This document shows, piece by piece, positions 36,446-49,138 of a DNA stretch of 64,000 nt. A program made the position numbers and the translations under genes. Every line of letters begins with the position of its first letter. Position 1 is the stretch's first letter. The notes beneath the pieces are model-generated. The model did no database searches. It saw only the letters and a list, made by a program, of their open reading frames with translations, and had not been told where the DNA came from. The DNA is from Panopea generosa (lineage: Eukaryota > Mollusca > Bivalvia > Adapedonta > Hiatellidae). The stretch lies in the NCBI GenBank assembly GCA_029582155.1, contig CM055905.1:3523920-3587919 (forward strand), in the 5' to 3' direction.

Positions 36446-37158
36446 AGGTAATAAAATCATCTAATGCCTAACATTTAGTCGAGCCTTAAATGAAGTAAAC
36501 TGTATCAAATAAATATGACACTCGGTTTTATTGGATCTATTCTTCAGGGGCAAGGGAACCTACAACGTCTCCTATAACCATTAGTACTTACCTAGGCTGT
36601 ATTATATTTTCGGACAATACTCACCGAGTTCCGCAATTCAAAGGAAGCAGGATTCAAAAATAGCTGGGGGAGTGGGGGTATTATTATTTATTTCAAAGGC
36701 GGTTACCCTGATGCCAATACTTCTGGAAACAGACAGCCATTTGTATGAAATTATTTTGATTTTATTTTATAAATTTCAGTGGTCGTTGTTTATTAGGTCA
36801 TGACAAATCTGACTTGTGGTTATAAATGTTTTTGAAGTATTTCGTAATGCGTTTATAATTACACCATGGAACTGTTTTCCATACTTTGTTTCTTCCTTAG
36901 ATCATTGTTTTAATTCTCTTTTAGACTGTGATGTATAACCAACTTTGGGTATAACAGAGTCAAGATTAACAGCAACTGCCTGATTGTTACTTAGTTGGTA
37001 AATGTTGTTTCACTCTGTAACAGAGATCTTGACAATGTGATATTATTGATGTAGAAGTCGCTTAAAACATAGAATGTACATGGTTTATGTATTAATGTTA
37101 TGTTTAACTGTAAATATGTTTATACTATGATGAGACTTTAATAAAATATGTATTTTAC
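36446..37158. other. no feature seen
   Basis: Non-coding AT-rich sequence between the CCP first exon and the next candidate gene. Confidence 0.5.
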
Positions 37159-37765
37159 TTTGTATGCCTAGTATATGGTAGTGATTGTGTTTGTATTGCC
37201 TATGTCCTTTGTATGCCTAGTCTATGGTAGTGATTGTGTTTGTATTGCCTATTTCCTTTGTATGCCTAGTCTATGGTAGTGATTGTGTTTGTATTGCCTA
37301 TGTCCTTTGTATACCTAGTCTATGGTAGTGATTGTGTTTGTATTGCCTATGTCCTTTGTATGCCTAGTATATGGTAGTGATTGTGTTTGTATTGCCTATG
37401 TCCTTTGTATGCCTAGTCTATGGTAGTGATTGTGTTTGTATTGCCTATGTCCTTTGTATGTCTAGTCTATGGTGTGATTGTGTTTGTATTGCCTATGTCC
37501 TTTTTATGCCTAGTCTATGGTAGTGATTGTGTTTGTATTGCCTATGTCCTTTGTATGCCTAGTCTATGGTAGTGATTGTGTTTGTATTGCCTATGTCCTT
37601 TTTATGTCTAGTCTATGGTAGTGATTGTGTTTGTATTGCCTATGTCCTTTGTATGTCTAGTCTATGGTAGTGATTGTGTTTGTATTGCCTATGTCTTTTG
37701 TATGTCTAGTCTATGGTAGTGACTGTGTTTGTATTGCCTATGTCCTTTGTATGTCTAGTTTTTGT
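37159..37765. repeat. 49-bp minisatellite, about 12 copies
   Basis: Unit 'tttgtatgcctagtctatgg' plus 'tagtgattgtgtttgtattg' plus 'cctatgtcc'. Copies are over 95 percent alike by eye, so the array is young. Confidence 0.95.
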
Positions 37766-38375
37766 CTATTTTTACGACACTCTCAATAAATTACATCTAT
37801 TTAAATGTACCTAATGTGCAGAGAATAGACATACTTCAAACCGATGAAAAGTTTATTTTCATTTGGAAACACTGAGATTTAACCTTAATGGATGCATATA
37901 AGTTATTTTCTTAACACAACATGATTAAGATACACTAACTAACGTGACAGTTATTACAGTGATATTATTGTGGTTATTCTTGATTTTAAGGGAAATTTAA
38001 CTGATTTTATTTATATACGCATTCATCGTTATTAAGTGTAATGATTGTCTACCTTGATCGCGTATTGAACATACAGCATTATTATAATCTGTATTTTCTT
38101 CCACTTTTCGCAGGATTACGAAAGATTTCTCAGAATATGTTTCATAGTCACTCGTTAATTATTATTTTAAAACAGTTTAATCGAGTAATATTGGATCAGC
38201 GAGACAATCCTTACATTAGTAAATTGGAAAATATATTAATAATACTACATGTATGTAATTAGAAAATTGCCCACATTCATGGGAATTTAGAGGTCATATA
38301 AAATGAGTGACGACCTTTCAGGTATACAGCGTAAACAGGTCCAAAAATAGAGATGTAAACTTGTTTTATGGATTT
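37766..38375. other. no feature seen
   Basis: A 73-codon plus stretch at 38041-38262 has no recognisable motif. Confidence 0.45.
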
Positions 38376-39025
38376 ACGGTACAAGCCATATTTCGGTTTA
38401 TCACTCCAATAAGGTAAAGCAATGTTTCTGTTTATCACTCCAATAAGGTACTAGCCATGTTTCGGTTTAACCACTCCAATAAGGTACAGCAATGCTACTG
38501 TTTATCACTCCAATACGGTAATAGTCATGTTTCGGTATATCAATCCAATGAGGTACTTGTCATGTTTCGGTTTTTAACTCAATTAAGGTTCTAGTCATGT
38601 TTCAGTTTATCATTCCAATAAGGTACTAGGCATGTTTCGGTTTATCACTCCAATAAGGTACTAGCCATGTTTCGGTTTATAACTCCATAAAGGTACTTGC
38701 CATGTTTCGGTTTATCACTCAAATAAGGTACTAGCCACGTTTTGGTTTATCACTCCAATAATGTACTAGCACTGTTTCGGTTTAATCTCTCCAATAAGGT
38801 TCTAGTCACGATTTGGTTTGTCATTCCAAAAAGGTACTAGCCATGTTTCGGTTTATCATTCCAATAAGGTACAGCCATGCTTCTGTTTATCACTCCAATA
38901 AGGTACTAATCATGTTTCGGTTGATCACTCCAATAAGTTACTAGCCATGTTTCGGTTTATCACTCCAATAGTGTACTAGCCATGTTTTGGTTTAATAGCT
39001 CTAACAAAGACTAGCCATGTTTGAC
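38376..39025. repeat. 35-bp minisatellite, about 18 copies
   Basis: Unit 'ggtactagccatgtttcggt' plus 'ttatcactccaataa', with substitutions and small indels. Confidence 0.92.
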
Positions 39026-39221
39026 CACTCCTAAAGCTAGCATGTGTAGGTATATCTTGTCAAAAAATCGTGTATTTAACAAGCAGTGAACCAAGCAAAA
39101 CAAACGCATTAAACAAAGTTTGGTTTTCGTAAATTTATCGCAATAAATTCATTAAGACATAAGAAACGCAGTGAACTTATCAAACAAAACATCAAGTCAA
39201 CTTTCGTTTGGATCTAATATG

Positions 39222-39400
39222 CAGTGAAATCTGTCTTAAGCAGCCAGTCAATGGATTGAGCAAAATTAACCTTTTAAGACAGGTTGTTAAGTATTACATG
39301 TTAATTTGCTCTTAAAGCATAGAAATGGAAAACAGAAAATGTGGATGCTTAAGACAAGTGGCAGCTTAATGAAAGTGGTCATTTATACAGGCTTTACTGT
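39222..39400. mobile_element. diverged MITE copy (cf. 35837)
   Basis: Ends 'cagtgaaatctg' and 'caggctttactg', with 'cttaagcagcc' and 'ttaatttgctctta' blocks inside, match the 35837 element in inverted orientation. Confidence 0.75.
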
Positions 39401-39671
39401 ATTAGGCAGACGTTTTGCAATAGGTGACTGGTAGTTAAACTGGATGTTCCTACCGTTTCACAAATACCTTGTAACAAGTCTACAAAAATTTCTTTATCAA
39501 CATCCGGATCCTGTAATTATCACAAGTACCGGTTTTATGAATATGTCGTATCCTGTTTCGAGCGCATGATTACTTTTGCCACAGTTGATCGCTGTGGTCA
39601 AGTTTATATTGTAATTTGTTCATCAGTGTGTTATACTGTGAGGGATTGGAGGTTGTTCAGATTCCAAAAAT

Positions 39672-39722
39672 ATGATGTGGTTATCACGGCCTATGTGTTG
39701 GCTGCTGGGGCTACTCATAACG
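39672..39722 (+). CDS. candidate signal-peptide first exon
   Basis: ATG at 39672 (or 39675) opens MMWLSRPMCWLLGLLIT, a short basic start followed by a hydrophobic run, and ends at a consensus donor 'acg|gtaagt' in phase 0. This looks like a secretory first exon. The nearest phase-0 plus-strand acceptor exon I can see is at 52529-52654, which would make a protein of about 58 residues, but other exons may lie in the 12.8-kb intron that holds the foldback elements, minisatellites and a LINE. No homology is recognised. It could also be a chance open stretch. Confidence 0.4.
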
Positions 39723-40282
39723 GTAAGTGTTAGCTTTGTTTTTAGAAGACGGCTTACATGACTTATAACATAGCATAGGTCTCACTACACAGTTGAATCT
39801 TGTTCTTTGTTCTATATAGGTAGTGTCTAGGTGTCCACGGTAAAAAAGTTCCGCATGGAAGTTGTTTTTTTTTTTTTTCATAGCAGGAATGTATCCCCAA
39901 ATAAAAATTCACAATAACTGGTAGGTTGACCAGCTTGGTTTTTAAAAGGGTGCAGTGATACCCTAAGATGTTTGTTTTTTTAAAAGAAAGTCCTCAAATG
40001 CTCATAGATATATGCATATGCTGATATCTAATAAAAGTCACTTTTTGAATACCAGTGATGTCTTAATGCAATAAATGCTATATCAAATTTTACTCTACTC
40101 ATCTGCATTAAGAAATCACAACCATTCTGAACCATTCTGAAAAACTTTTTAAACGTAAGAACCGTGTTACCTAGGGGGAAGGGGCATAACTGTATAGTGA
40201 TTCGTTAATACGCCTAACATTTAGTCGTGTCGGCTGCCACTTTGTGGGAACCGGGGTTAGAATCGTGTTGGTCGCGGGGAAT
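39723..40282. other. no feature seen; probable intron
   Basis: Contains only a poly-T run near 39865. Confidence 0.45.
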
Positions 40283-42001
40283 CACGTGTGTTAGGGTCAC
40301 ATATGTAACTAAAAGGACACATATGTAACTAAAAGGACACATATGTAACTAAAAGGACACATATGTAACTAAAAGGGCATGTTTGTAACTATTTAGAAAA
40401 AAAACGACAAAGTACAAATGTAACGAAAATCCTATATGTAACTGAAACAGGCATATATGTAACTACTACCATACCATATTTTTTACGAACAACATGTAAC
40501 ATCGCTATCGCGGTGTTTATCCAGCGAAAATTGTGTATGGCGTCGTTTTAAGAAAATACCAGTTAGCACATGCATTTTTTATATATTATGTTATCTTTAT
40601 CATTTAATAAGAAAGGAATACTGAGTTATATACGGAGGCGCCCTACTTATGACTTTAAAACTCCCAATTAGTAGACGCTTATCCCTAATTAGGACACTTT
40701 AAAGTCTTAAATAAAAAAAAACTTAGTCCTTATAAGGATATTTTAAAGTTTTAAATAAATTGGAAGTCTTCAATAAAATAACTAAGTCCTAATTAGTTTT
40801 TCTGATAGACTATAATGAATTGGCACCGTACGCTCCCGTAGTTGTGTATAATTTGCACCCAGTTGAACCACTTGAAACACTGAGTGATTTCCCTTTGTTT
40901 TGTATATATCGTTTGTACATTGTTTCAAAGGAACCACTGAAATTGATATTGTATATTATAAAGACTATATTTTAATAAAAACGTGAAAATTACTCATCCG
41001 CGTCGATTTTGGGCTAAATGCTTGATTTGTACGTGCAGCTCGAGCCTGTGCGTTAGTTATAGTAACTGTATAAAGAAAAAGCATAAAAAACATCACTATA
41101 AAAGTGCATAAGACAGCAGCTGAAATCGGAAATGTTCAATATTTCCTTGAAGCATGGCCACCAGTTCATCAGATAGGTAAACATCGGTTTAGAATAATTT
41201 TTTCTGCTTTTTATTCTAAATATTAATCAAATCCATAATATGTGCAATATTTCAATTATGTTGCAAAATCGCAAAACACTTTCTGCTCCAATTTACGTGA
41301 AGTCATGACGTACCTTTTAGAACCTAGAACACATGTCCAATTCGAAAATATTAAGGATCAAATTGTCGAGATTAATTATATTTTAAGCCGAAAAATAAAG
41401 GATTAAAGTTATTTCCTGAGATACCAATATGCCAGCGAATACAAAGTGCACTTCAAGTCAAGCATATTGCTTCAACAAGCGAATATTTAAGTAATTTTAA
41501 CCTTAATAGGGTCGTTTTTGGATATTTTCATGGTTTAATAATTACCTCTAGTACACGTCTTACTATGCACTTAAACTACATATTTCATACTAATGTTTAA
41601 GAAATTTTAGCATGTTGTCCAGATCACAACCTAAGACAACACTGTGAATTACGAAAAATATTGAGTGTCGGGTTAGCTCTTTTACACAAGATTAACAATA
41701 TCAGTATTTACAACATATATTGGAGACTATCACAACTACATATTACAATCGCAAAGTATAGTGCACACAGTAAAATGCATGTTCTTCGTCAAAAATCCAG
41801 CATGTTTCGTGATAGTTACATATATGTCCGTTTCAGTACCATATAAGATTTTGGTTACATTTGTGTCCGATTTGTTACATTTGTTCCCTGTCTTCTTTTG
41901 TCGTCTTTTTCTAAATAGTTACAAATGTTCCTTTTTAGTTACATATGTGTCATTTAAGTTACATATGTGCTTCAGTTACGTATGTGACCCCAACACACGT
42001 G
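40283..42001. mobile_element. 1.7-kb foldback element with long terminal inverted repeats
   Basis: The left arm (40283-40475) and right arm (41802-42001) are reverse complements: 'cacgtgtgttagggtcacat' against 'gtgaccccaacacacgtg'. Each arm contains several tandem copies of an 'acatatgtaactaaaaggac'-like 20-bp motif. The left arm has four perfect copies, the right arm fewer. The interior (40476-41801) has no open frame over 110 codons. Long inverted repeats with internal tandem repeats are the hallmark of foldback-type DNA elements. I see no clear target-site duplication. Confidence 0.8.
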
Positions 42002-42124
42002 GTCATCATTACATCATGTTTTGCAGTGAATACTTTTCGTATACCTTGTCAATTTTGTGTGTGACTATTCTGATATTAATATTGATAGTCTAATACATTT
42101 AAATATATATATATATATATATAT

Positions 42125-42209
42125 AAAGGGAGATAATTAAATTCACAACAACGGAATTTACGATTTTTGGGATCATTTTAGATGCTCATTCACAATGCAT
42201 GATATATAT
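42125..42209 (+). repeat. extra partial copy of the palindromic element's inner end
   Basis: 'aaagggagataattaaattc' through 'cattcacaatgcatgatata' duplicates 42542-42622 in direct orientation, and its reverse complement is at 42648-42729. Confidence 0.9.
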
Positions 42210-42215
42210 ATATAT

Positions 42216-43049
42216 GGAGATAATTATTTGTGAATAACCAAGACATAAATGTACAGACCAGACTACGGCGAGTGCGCCTAGCTACAATGCAAACCATAGA
42301 TACAATATCAAGGCCTCTGCCAAACCAATAAACTTGGTGTCGACCATGACTTATATACTATGGAATTACATGCAACACATCTGGATAGTGTGGACAAATT
42401 TACATACATGAAGTGATAGCTTTATATGAGTATGATCCAGTTAAGGATTCATGACTACTCACATGCTATATAAAGGACAGATTTATAAACCCGTTGGATC
42501 ATATATATAGATACAGTGAATTCATATATATTTAATTTCATAAAGGGAGATAATTAAATTCACAACAACGGAATTGACGATTTTTGGGATCATTTTAGAT
42601 GCTCATTCACAATGCATGATATATTCACAAATAATTATCTCCATATATATATCATGCATTGTGAATGAGCATCTAAAATGATCCCAAAAATCGTAAATTC
42701 CGTTGTTGTGAATTTAATTATCTCCCTTTATGAAATTAAATATATATGAATTCACTGTATCTATATGATCCAACGTGTTTATAAATCTGTCCTTTATATA
42801 GCATGTGAGTAGTCATGAATCCTTAATTGGATCATACTCATATAAAGCTATCACTTCATGTATGTAAATTTGTCCACACTGTCCAGATGTGTTGCATGTA
42901 GTTCCATAGTATATAAGTCATGGTCGACACCAAATTTATTGGTTTGGCAGAGGCCTTGATATTGTATCTATGGTTTGCATTGTAGCTAGGCGCACTCGCC
43001 GTAGTCTGGTCTGTACATTTATGTCTTGGTTATTCACAAAAAAATATCT

Positions 43050-43055
<6 letters not shown>
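42216..43055. mobile_element. near-perfect palindrome, arms of about 405 bp
   Basis: The left arm (42216-42622) and right arm (42648-43055) are reverse complements with only a few percent mismatch, separated by about 25 bp. The spacer contains 'ttcacaaataattatctcc', the exact complement of the left outer end 'ggagataattatttgtgaa'. A single element could therefore be 42216-42642 with 19-bp terminal inverted repeats, followed by an inverted second copy lacking that end. The outer sides are (TA)n runs. There is no coding capacity. Confidence 0.88.
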
Positions 43056-43088
<33 letters not shown>

Positions 43089-45034
43089 GTCAACATTTGC
43101 CAGTACTCCTTTACAAGGCATATAATCATTATTAAACTCCAATACTGAAGAGTTACACATGGTAAAAAAGCAACATAAAATTATATAAAACAAATATAAA
43201 GTACAGTTCAATACAATACATAAATAATGTAACACTCGCTTTCACACCCGAACACACAAACGCGCTTGCACTAATCAAAAGTAATGTAAAAATAAAAAAA
43301 AACGACATAAGCATCGAGCGTTTGAGGAGAAAATAGTAGTAAAAAAGAACTTAAAAATTATCAAGGACTCGTCATTCAATCTATCATACGATGGAAATAC
43401 TTTATAATAATCTTTAAACATTTTACTGTTAATTGACGTATGCCAGCACATAGATGAGTTTTTTTTACTTTTCATGTTTTAACAGATGTATTAACTTGTT
43501 AAAAACAGCCGACCGACGATGTGTGTAGATTTCATTCCACAATGCCTCGTGCAAATCTTTATTGGTTATACATTAAAAAAAATGTACTGCTGGCTAGTTT
43601 ACAACTGCACCATGCTTAACACAATACTGAAAATAAGAAATGCGAGAGTACAAAGTACTAAATAGCTTCATGGTTCCCTGACATTCACCCACAAGCAATG
43701 GTTGCCTTTTACTCAACAGCAAGAGCACTGACGGAGAAAACACGTCAGTAACGGCAATACATGCAATAAGTTGGGGATCTTCTAGCATGGCTATTTGACA
43801 AACATTGGTTTCGTGTAATAGGAAACTTCCATCCTGTAGGGCTATAGCCTAAGTTTGATTTTGCAGGAGGCACAATCTCAACTTTGCTGGGGATGTCTGA
43901 GGGTATGCACCAACGAAAAGATAGTTAGCTCCCGGCATGCATTTCCTACATTTTTCTGATATTTCAGAGATATGTTAAGCCGTTCAAATCTATCTATAAC
44001 ACAAACTGCATTTTATACAATTACACAATTTACACTATGAACGTCAATACATTTTGGTAGCTTTTTAGACCCGACATAACAGTACATACAAACTCTTAGT
44101 AATACACTATAAGACAAGTATTTGCTGGGTATTACGATACATTCATACTGATAATATTATATGTGAAGGATATGTTATATTTTTGCAAGAGTATTTCATA
44201 TTTTGGGGATAATTTTATTTATTTTACAAAAACACTTAAAAACCTTCAAAAATTCGTCAAGAGGTTAGTGCCTCTGTTTGCCTGAATGTGGCTACAACCC
44301 TGTCCTGTAAAAAATTATTGTATATATTTGGAAGACGATATTTTGCCAATACTCTATAGATATCAGGAATCAATTCACGTTTATGATATGTGTGTTCGTA
44401 TATGTATGTATTTCTTGTAAAATATCATAACATTAAGTTCCATTTGACCATATTATCATATCACTTATGTCCACTATCCCGCATGCCAGTTACCTTTCGT
44501 CTTACATTTTCGATTTCGGTAAGACAAAAGTATAAAACGGTCGAATGCTGTAAAATATGTTAAATAATATTTCACCCATTAGTTACTTGTCTTGCACTAT
44601 TACGATTTGATTTTATTTTCGGTAAGGCATATATTACAATTGAGGTGTTATAACATAATCTAGATAAATATATTTGGTCTGAAAATTATTGCAATGTAAC
44701 ACAAATAAGATTATATACCAAGTCATTGTCCGACAAGGGAGTCTCCATGATTATCAGAGCTTCAAATGAATAATTCTTTGAAATATTTTTATCATAATTA
44801 CATAGTATATATTTGTTAGTTAATTTAGTTTTTATATAGATAATCACCTTGTGAAAAGCAATTAACATGTAGATCTACATGTGATACCTTATACAACACT
44901 GAATTGAATTGAATATTTAAAAATGCTAGACAAATGTGATACAAAAATGTACATGTTGTGAATTTTTACCATTATGGTCCTACGTATGTCATTTTACTTT
45001 TCCAGTTTTCATATGTGTTCGTTTAACAGACACA
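43056..45034. other. non-coding; two unrecognised minus-strand open stretches
   Basis: Minus-strand stretches 43275-43475 and 43594-43788 lie in series and could be relics of one coding sequence, but no domain is recognised. (TA)n at 43053-43085. The rest is AT-rich. Confidence 0.45.
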
Positions 45035-45258
45035 TATACTAAACACGTAGTCTATCCCAGAACCTGATGTTTTCCGAGTCAAGTCTATTAACCACAATCA
45101 AAAAGCAGGACCTTTTATGCCTGTCCCACAATTCATAGCAGTTGAACGATCACTAGACTGTGACGTCACCAAACTTTTAGTTAAAACAACTGATCAATCA
45201 AAGTGCTCAAATGTTGATTTCCCAACAATGCTTTTTAATGGACCCAATCGAGAAAGAG
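45035..45258 (+). mobile_element. dispersed repeat M1, copy 3
   Basis: 'gtctatcccagaacctgatg', 'tgcctgtcccacaattca', 'gtgacgtcacc' and 'aatggacccaatcgagaa' follow in the same order as in copy 2. The 77-codon stretch inside (45117-45350) only reflects the repeat. Confidence 0.75.
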
Positions 45259-45824
45259 CTGTAACACACACAAAAAAAAAACCCAAAAAAAACAATAACA
45301 AATTATTCAAATATTGCACTGTCTCAGATTCTTTTGTCTATTTATCATAAATCGATTAAGTTTTAAAACGACATGCACTATCAAAACATAATTCGTGATT
45401 TGAAGTGATTGTTTAAAAATATATAAAGAATGTATCTCTTTGTTTTGATTGTTCTTCATAACTTGTCATACGTTGGCTTCTAATAAATAAAACAATCTAA
45501 CTCGTTCATTGTTTCTTAAAATAGTAAGTTTTTATACTAACAAACATTTCTATGCAAGTCGTTAGACATAATTGCTTTTCTATGAAAGTCATTGTTCAAA
45601 TTACCAATATAAGTGTTTTGTTCTTTAAGAGGTGAAAAGTAATCACTATTGTACTTTTCCACTTAATAGTTTTCCTCAATTGTAATTGACTCTTGATAGT
45701 TACATGTACAAGATGTCGTAGTTATAAAGTATCGAGGCGTAAAGTACAACTACCGGCTTTTTATTAACTTGAGTTATTTCAAAGGCTAGTTATTTATATT
45801 TCTACGGATATTTACTATAGTTAT
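45259..45824. other. no feature seen
   Basis: AT-rich non-coding sequence. Confidence 0.5.
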
Positions 45825-46435
45825 GTCTATGCCTATTAATAGTTATTTATTTGGCTATTAACACAAATTATTTCTATGCCTATGTATTCCAACTATTCCT
45901 ACAGCTATGTATTCCAATTGTTTATATAACTATGTATTCCAATTAATTCTATGGCTATTTTCTCCAATTAATTCTATAGCTATTTTTATGGCTATTTACT
46001 CCAATTATTTCTATGGCTATTTTCTCCAATTATTTATATGGCTATTTTTATGGCTATTTACTCCAATTATTTTATAGCTATTTTATGGCACTTTACTTAA
46101 TTTATTTCTATGACCATTTATTCCAATGATTTCTATGGCTATTTGCTCCAATTATTTCTAAGGCTATTTTATGGCTATTTACTCCAATTATTTCTATAGC
46201 TAGTTTTGTGACTATTTACTCCAATTATTTCTTTTGCTATTTACTCTACTTATTTCACTATGGCTATTTACTCTGATTATTTCGTCTTCTTAATACAGTG
46301 CAGGGCTCCTCTGGCGCAAAATCGCATACTTCTGTGACTATTTATTCTAGATATTTCAGTACATGGCTATTTACTCTAGTTATTTTTTGGATATTTAATC
46401 TAGCCAGCTCTACTATGGCTATTTATTATAGTTGT
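45825..46435. repeat. degenerate minisatellite, about 25-bp unit
   Basis: Repeats of 'tttctatggctatttactcc' plus 'aatta', with many substitutions and length variants. Confidence 0.8.
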
Positions 46436-47410
46436 TTCTTTCGATAAGTGTATTTTATGTAATGTAACATACGTGTATAAAATATTAAAGATGTAATTAG
46501 TTTGTACTAATTATATAAGCGCGACTGCGAAGAAAGTTCAAATCTTTGTATATGCATTGATTGTGAAATAGTGGCTGATTGTCAATTTTTGGCGACTGCG
46601 TAAAAACGATGAAACATGTCGTTGTTCCCCTACTACATGTTTCAACATCACACATAACTAACACATAAAGCAGGACTTTCTATATATATTTATTTCTTAC
46701 ATGATTACAGCTGAATTTTAAACTTTAATAAATTCTATTAACACATATGCACGCTTCTAAACATAGTTCAAACACGTCCCCCATTTTAGTATAACAGTTC
46801 CTATTTAAAAACCCATGAAATATATAGTTTAATTATATTATGTTACTCTCAAATCTTTTGAGTATTTGTTAAATCGGTTTTGTTATCTAAAAGAGGATAA
46901 TCTTTTTTTCAAACATTGAAAAATAAAGTATATAAATTTAGGAAATGGACTAAAATGACGAGCTAAGTAAACTTTATTGAATATCTCAAATACTGACTCT
47001 TAGGATCGTTAATCTATGGATTTACAAATATTTTTATCATTTTCCTTTGTCTAATCAGTGAAAGTTCACACCTTTCCTACTAGGGTGAAGCTGGAGTATT
47101 ATTTACATCGCCCCAGGTCATGGCTGTTATGGTGCTCACCACGGTCTTGAGTTAATAAGCGTTAACCAGATGTGACGACACGAAAAAGTTCACACTTAAC
47201 ACAATTTTACCGGAAATGTGCATTTTGCGCATTCGATAATTGCCAGATAAATTACATTTAGCATGTCAAGAGGATTGTCGAGCAAACATTGCTAATTGGG
47301 TGTTCATACCAGGTGGAATTTGTTACATGAACTATTGATACTGAACTTACACTAGTGATAATTTCAGATAATACTGAGACCAAAGTCCCATTTGTACATA
47401 GCAAGAGCCA
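46436..47410. other. no feature seen
   Basis: AT-rich non-coding sequence. Confidence 0.5.
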
Positions 47411-47990
47411 ATGGATGCCGATGTTAGTAATTGTATTGACCGAGAGGCTTCGACATTTACTGACGAACAGCTGAATCATCTAAATACCCTATATCGCGAG
47501 TTCCCAACGTCAGTGTTCATTGGAATGGTCCGACAGATCTATGGGGAATGTGATGTAAAACTGGATAGCGCCTAGTCGATCTATTCGAACTGGTTAAGCA
47601 TATACCAGGTAAACCATACAAAGATATTGAAATGAGAACAAAGTATTAAAACCAGGAAAGGTAAGCTTATATCAGATAAGCTTGGACGTGATATCCACAC
47701 TCTCTGGTCTCTGCCATCAAAGATGACGATTCAAACAGTCGATATGAAAGAGCTTATGAGTAAACGGAAATCTACCACTTGCTCAGTCTCGGTGCCGACT
47801 GAAGACCCGAATGTTGTGTCTCACTCAACTCCTGCCATGCTGAAGACTCGGCATTTTACAAGACTCAGTTTTTACTTTGAAAAATGAAATGCTTAATTTA
47901 AAGCACAACTATTCTGCCAACGAATCGGCTCGCACAGAGCAAATCATAGAACTTAAACAAACTGTAATTAGTGTGAAGAATGACTAAGCG
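47411..47990 (+). pseudogene. degenerate coding relic with coiled-coil end
   Basis: An ATG at 47411 opens about 54 codons (MDADVSNCIDREASTFTDEQ onwards) to a TAG near 47573. Coding-like sequence resumes in shifted frames: KLGRDIHTLWSLPSKMTIQ near 47685 and, after another shift near 47850, SVFTLKNEMLNLKHNY and IIELKQTVISVKND, a heptad-like helix. This could be ORF1 of a LINE or a host-gene fragment; I do not recognise the family. Its last codons run into the 25-bp array at 47994. Confidence 0.5.
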
Positions 47991-47993
47991 GAA

Positions 47994-49012
47994 CCAAAAC
48001 AAGATATTAATCAGTTTACCAAAACAGGATATTAGATCGGTGAGCCAAAACAAGATATTAATCGGTTAACCAAAACAAGATATTAGATCAGTTAGTCAAA
48101 ACAAGATATTAGATTGGTAAGCCATAACAATATATTAGATCGGTTGGCCAAAACAAGATATTAGATTGGTTTGCTAAAACAAGATATCAATCGGTTAACC
48201 AAAATAAGATAGTAATCAGTTAACCAAAACAAGATACTAGAGCAGTTTAGCCACAACAAGATATTAATCGGCTAGCTAAAACAAGATATTAATCGGTTAG
48301 CCAAAACAAGATATTAATCAGTCTGCCAAAACAAGATATTGATCGGTTAACCAAAACAAGATATTAGATTGGTTAGCCAAAACAAGAAATTAGATCAGTT
48401 GGCCAAATCAAGATATTAATCAGTTAACCAAAACAAGATAGTAATCAGTTAACCAAAACAAGATACTAGATCGGTTAGCCAAAACAAGATATCAATCGGT
48501 TAGCCAAAAAAATATATTAATTGGTTAGCCAAAACAAGATATTAGATTGGTTAACCAAAACAAGATATTAATTGGTTAGCCAAAACAAGATATTAATCAG
48601 TTAGCCAAAACAAGATATTAATCGGTTAGCCAAAACAAGATATCAGATCAGTTAGCCAAATTAAGATATTAATCGGTTAACCAAAACAAGATATAAGATC
48701 AATTAGCCAAAACAAGATATTAATCAGTTAGCCAAAACAAGATATAAGATCAGTTAGCCAAAACAAGATAGTAATCAGTTAACCAAAACAAGATTTTAGA
48801 TTAGTTGGCCAAAAAAAGATATTAATCGGTTAGCCAAAACAAGATGTTAATCGGTTAGCCAAAACAAGATATTAATCAGTTAGCCAAAACAAGATATTAA
48901 TCAGTTTACCAAAACAGGATATTAGATCAGATAGCCAAAACAAGATATTAATCGGTTAGCCAAAACAAGATATTAATCAGTTAGCCAAAACAAGGTATAA
49001 GATCAGTTGGCC
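47994..49012. repeat. 25/26-bp minisatellite, about 40 copies
   Basis: Unit 'aaaacaagatattaatcggt' plus 'tagcc', with a 26-bp variant carrying 'attagatcgg'. The array begins directly at the end of the degenerate ORF and ends in a (CA)n tract. Confidence 0.95.
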
Positions 49013-49066
49013 AAACACACACACACACACACATACACACACACACACACATACACACACACACGC
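49013..49066. repeat. (CA)n microsatellite
   Basis: CA runs interrupted by two 'atac' variants. On the minus strand it lies 3' of the LINE at 49139 and could be its tail. Confidence 0.9.
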
Positions 49067-49138
49067 TTGCAACAATTTATGTTTACATGATTTCATTTTC
49101 ATTCTATATCCTCTTGTATCCTAGGAAATTAATACATA

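Noticed and set aside
38376-39025. CRISPR-like spacing of the 35-bp (and 38-bp, 25-bp) repeats
   Set aside because: Units are contiguous with no spacers, and the window is eukaryotic.
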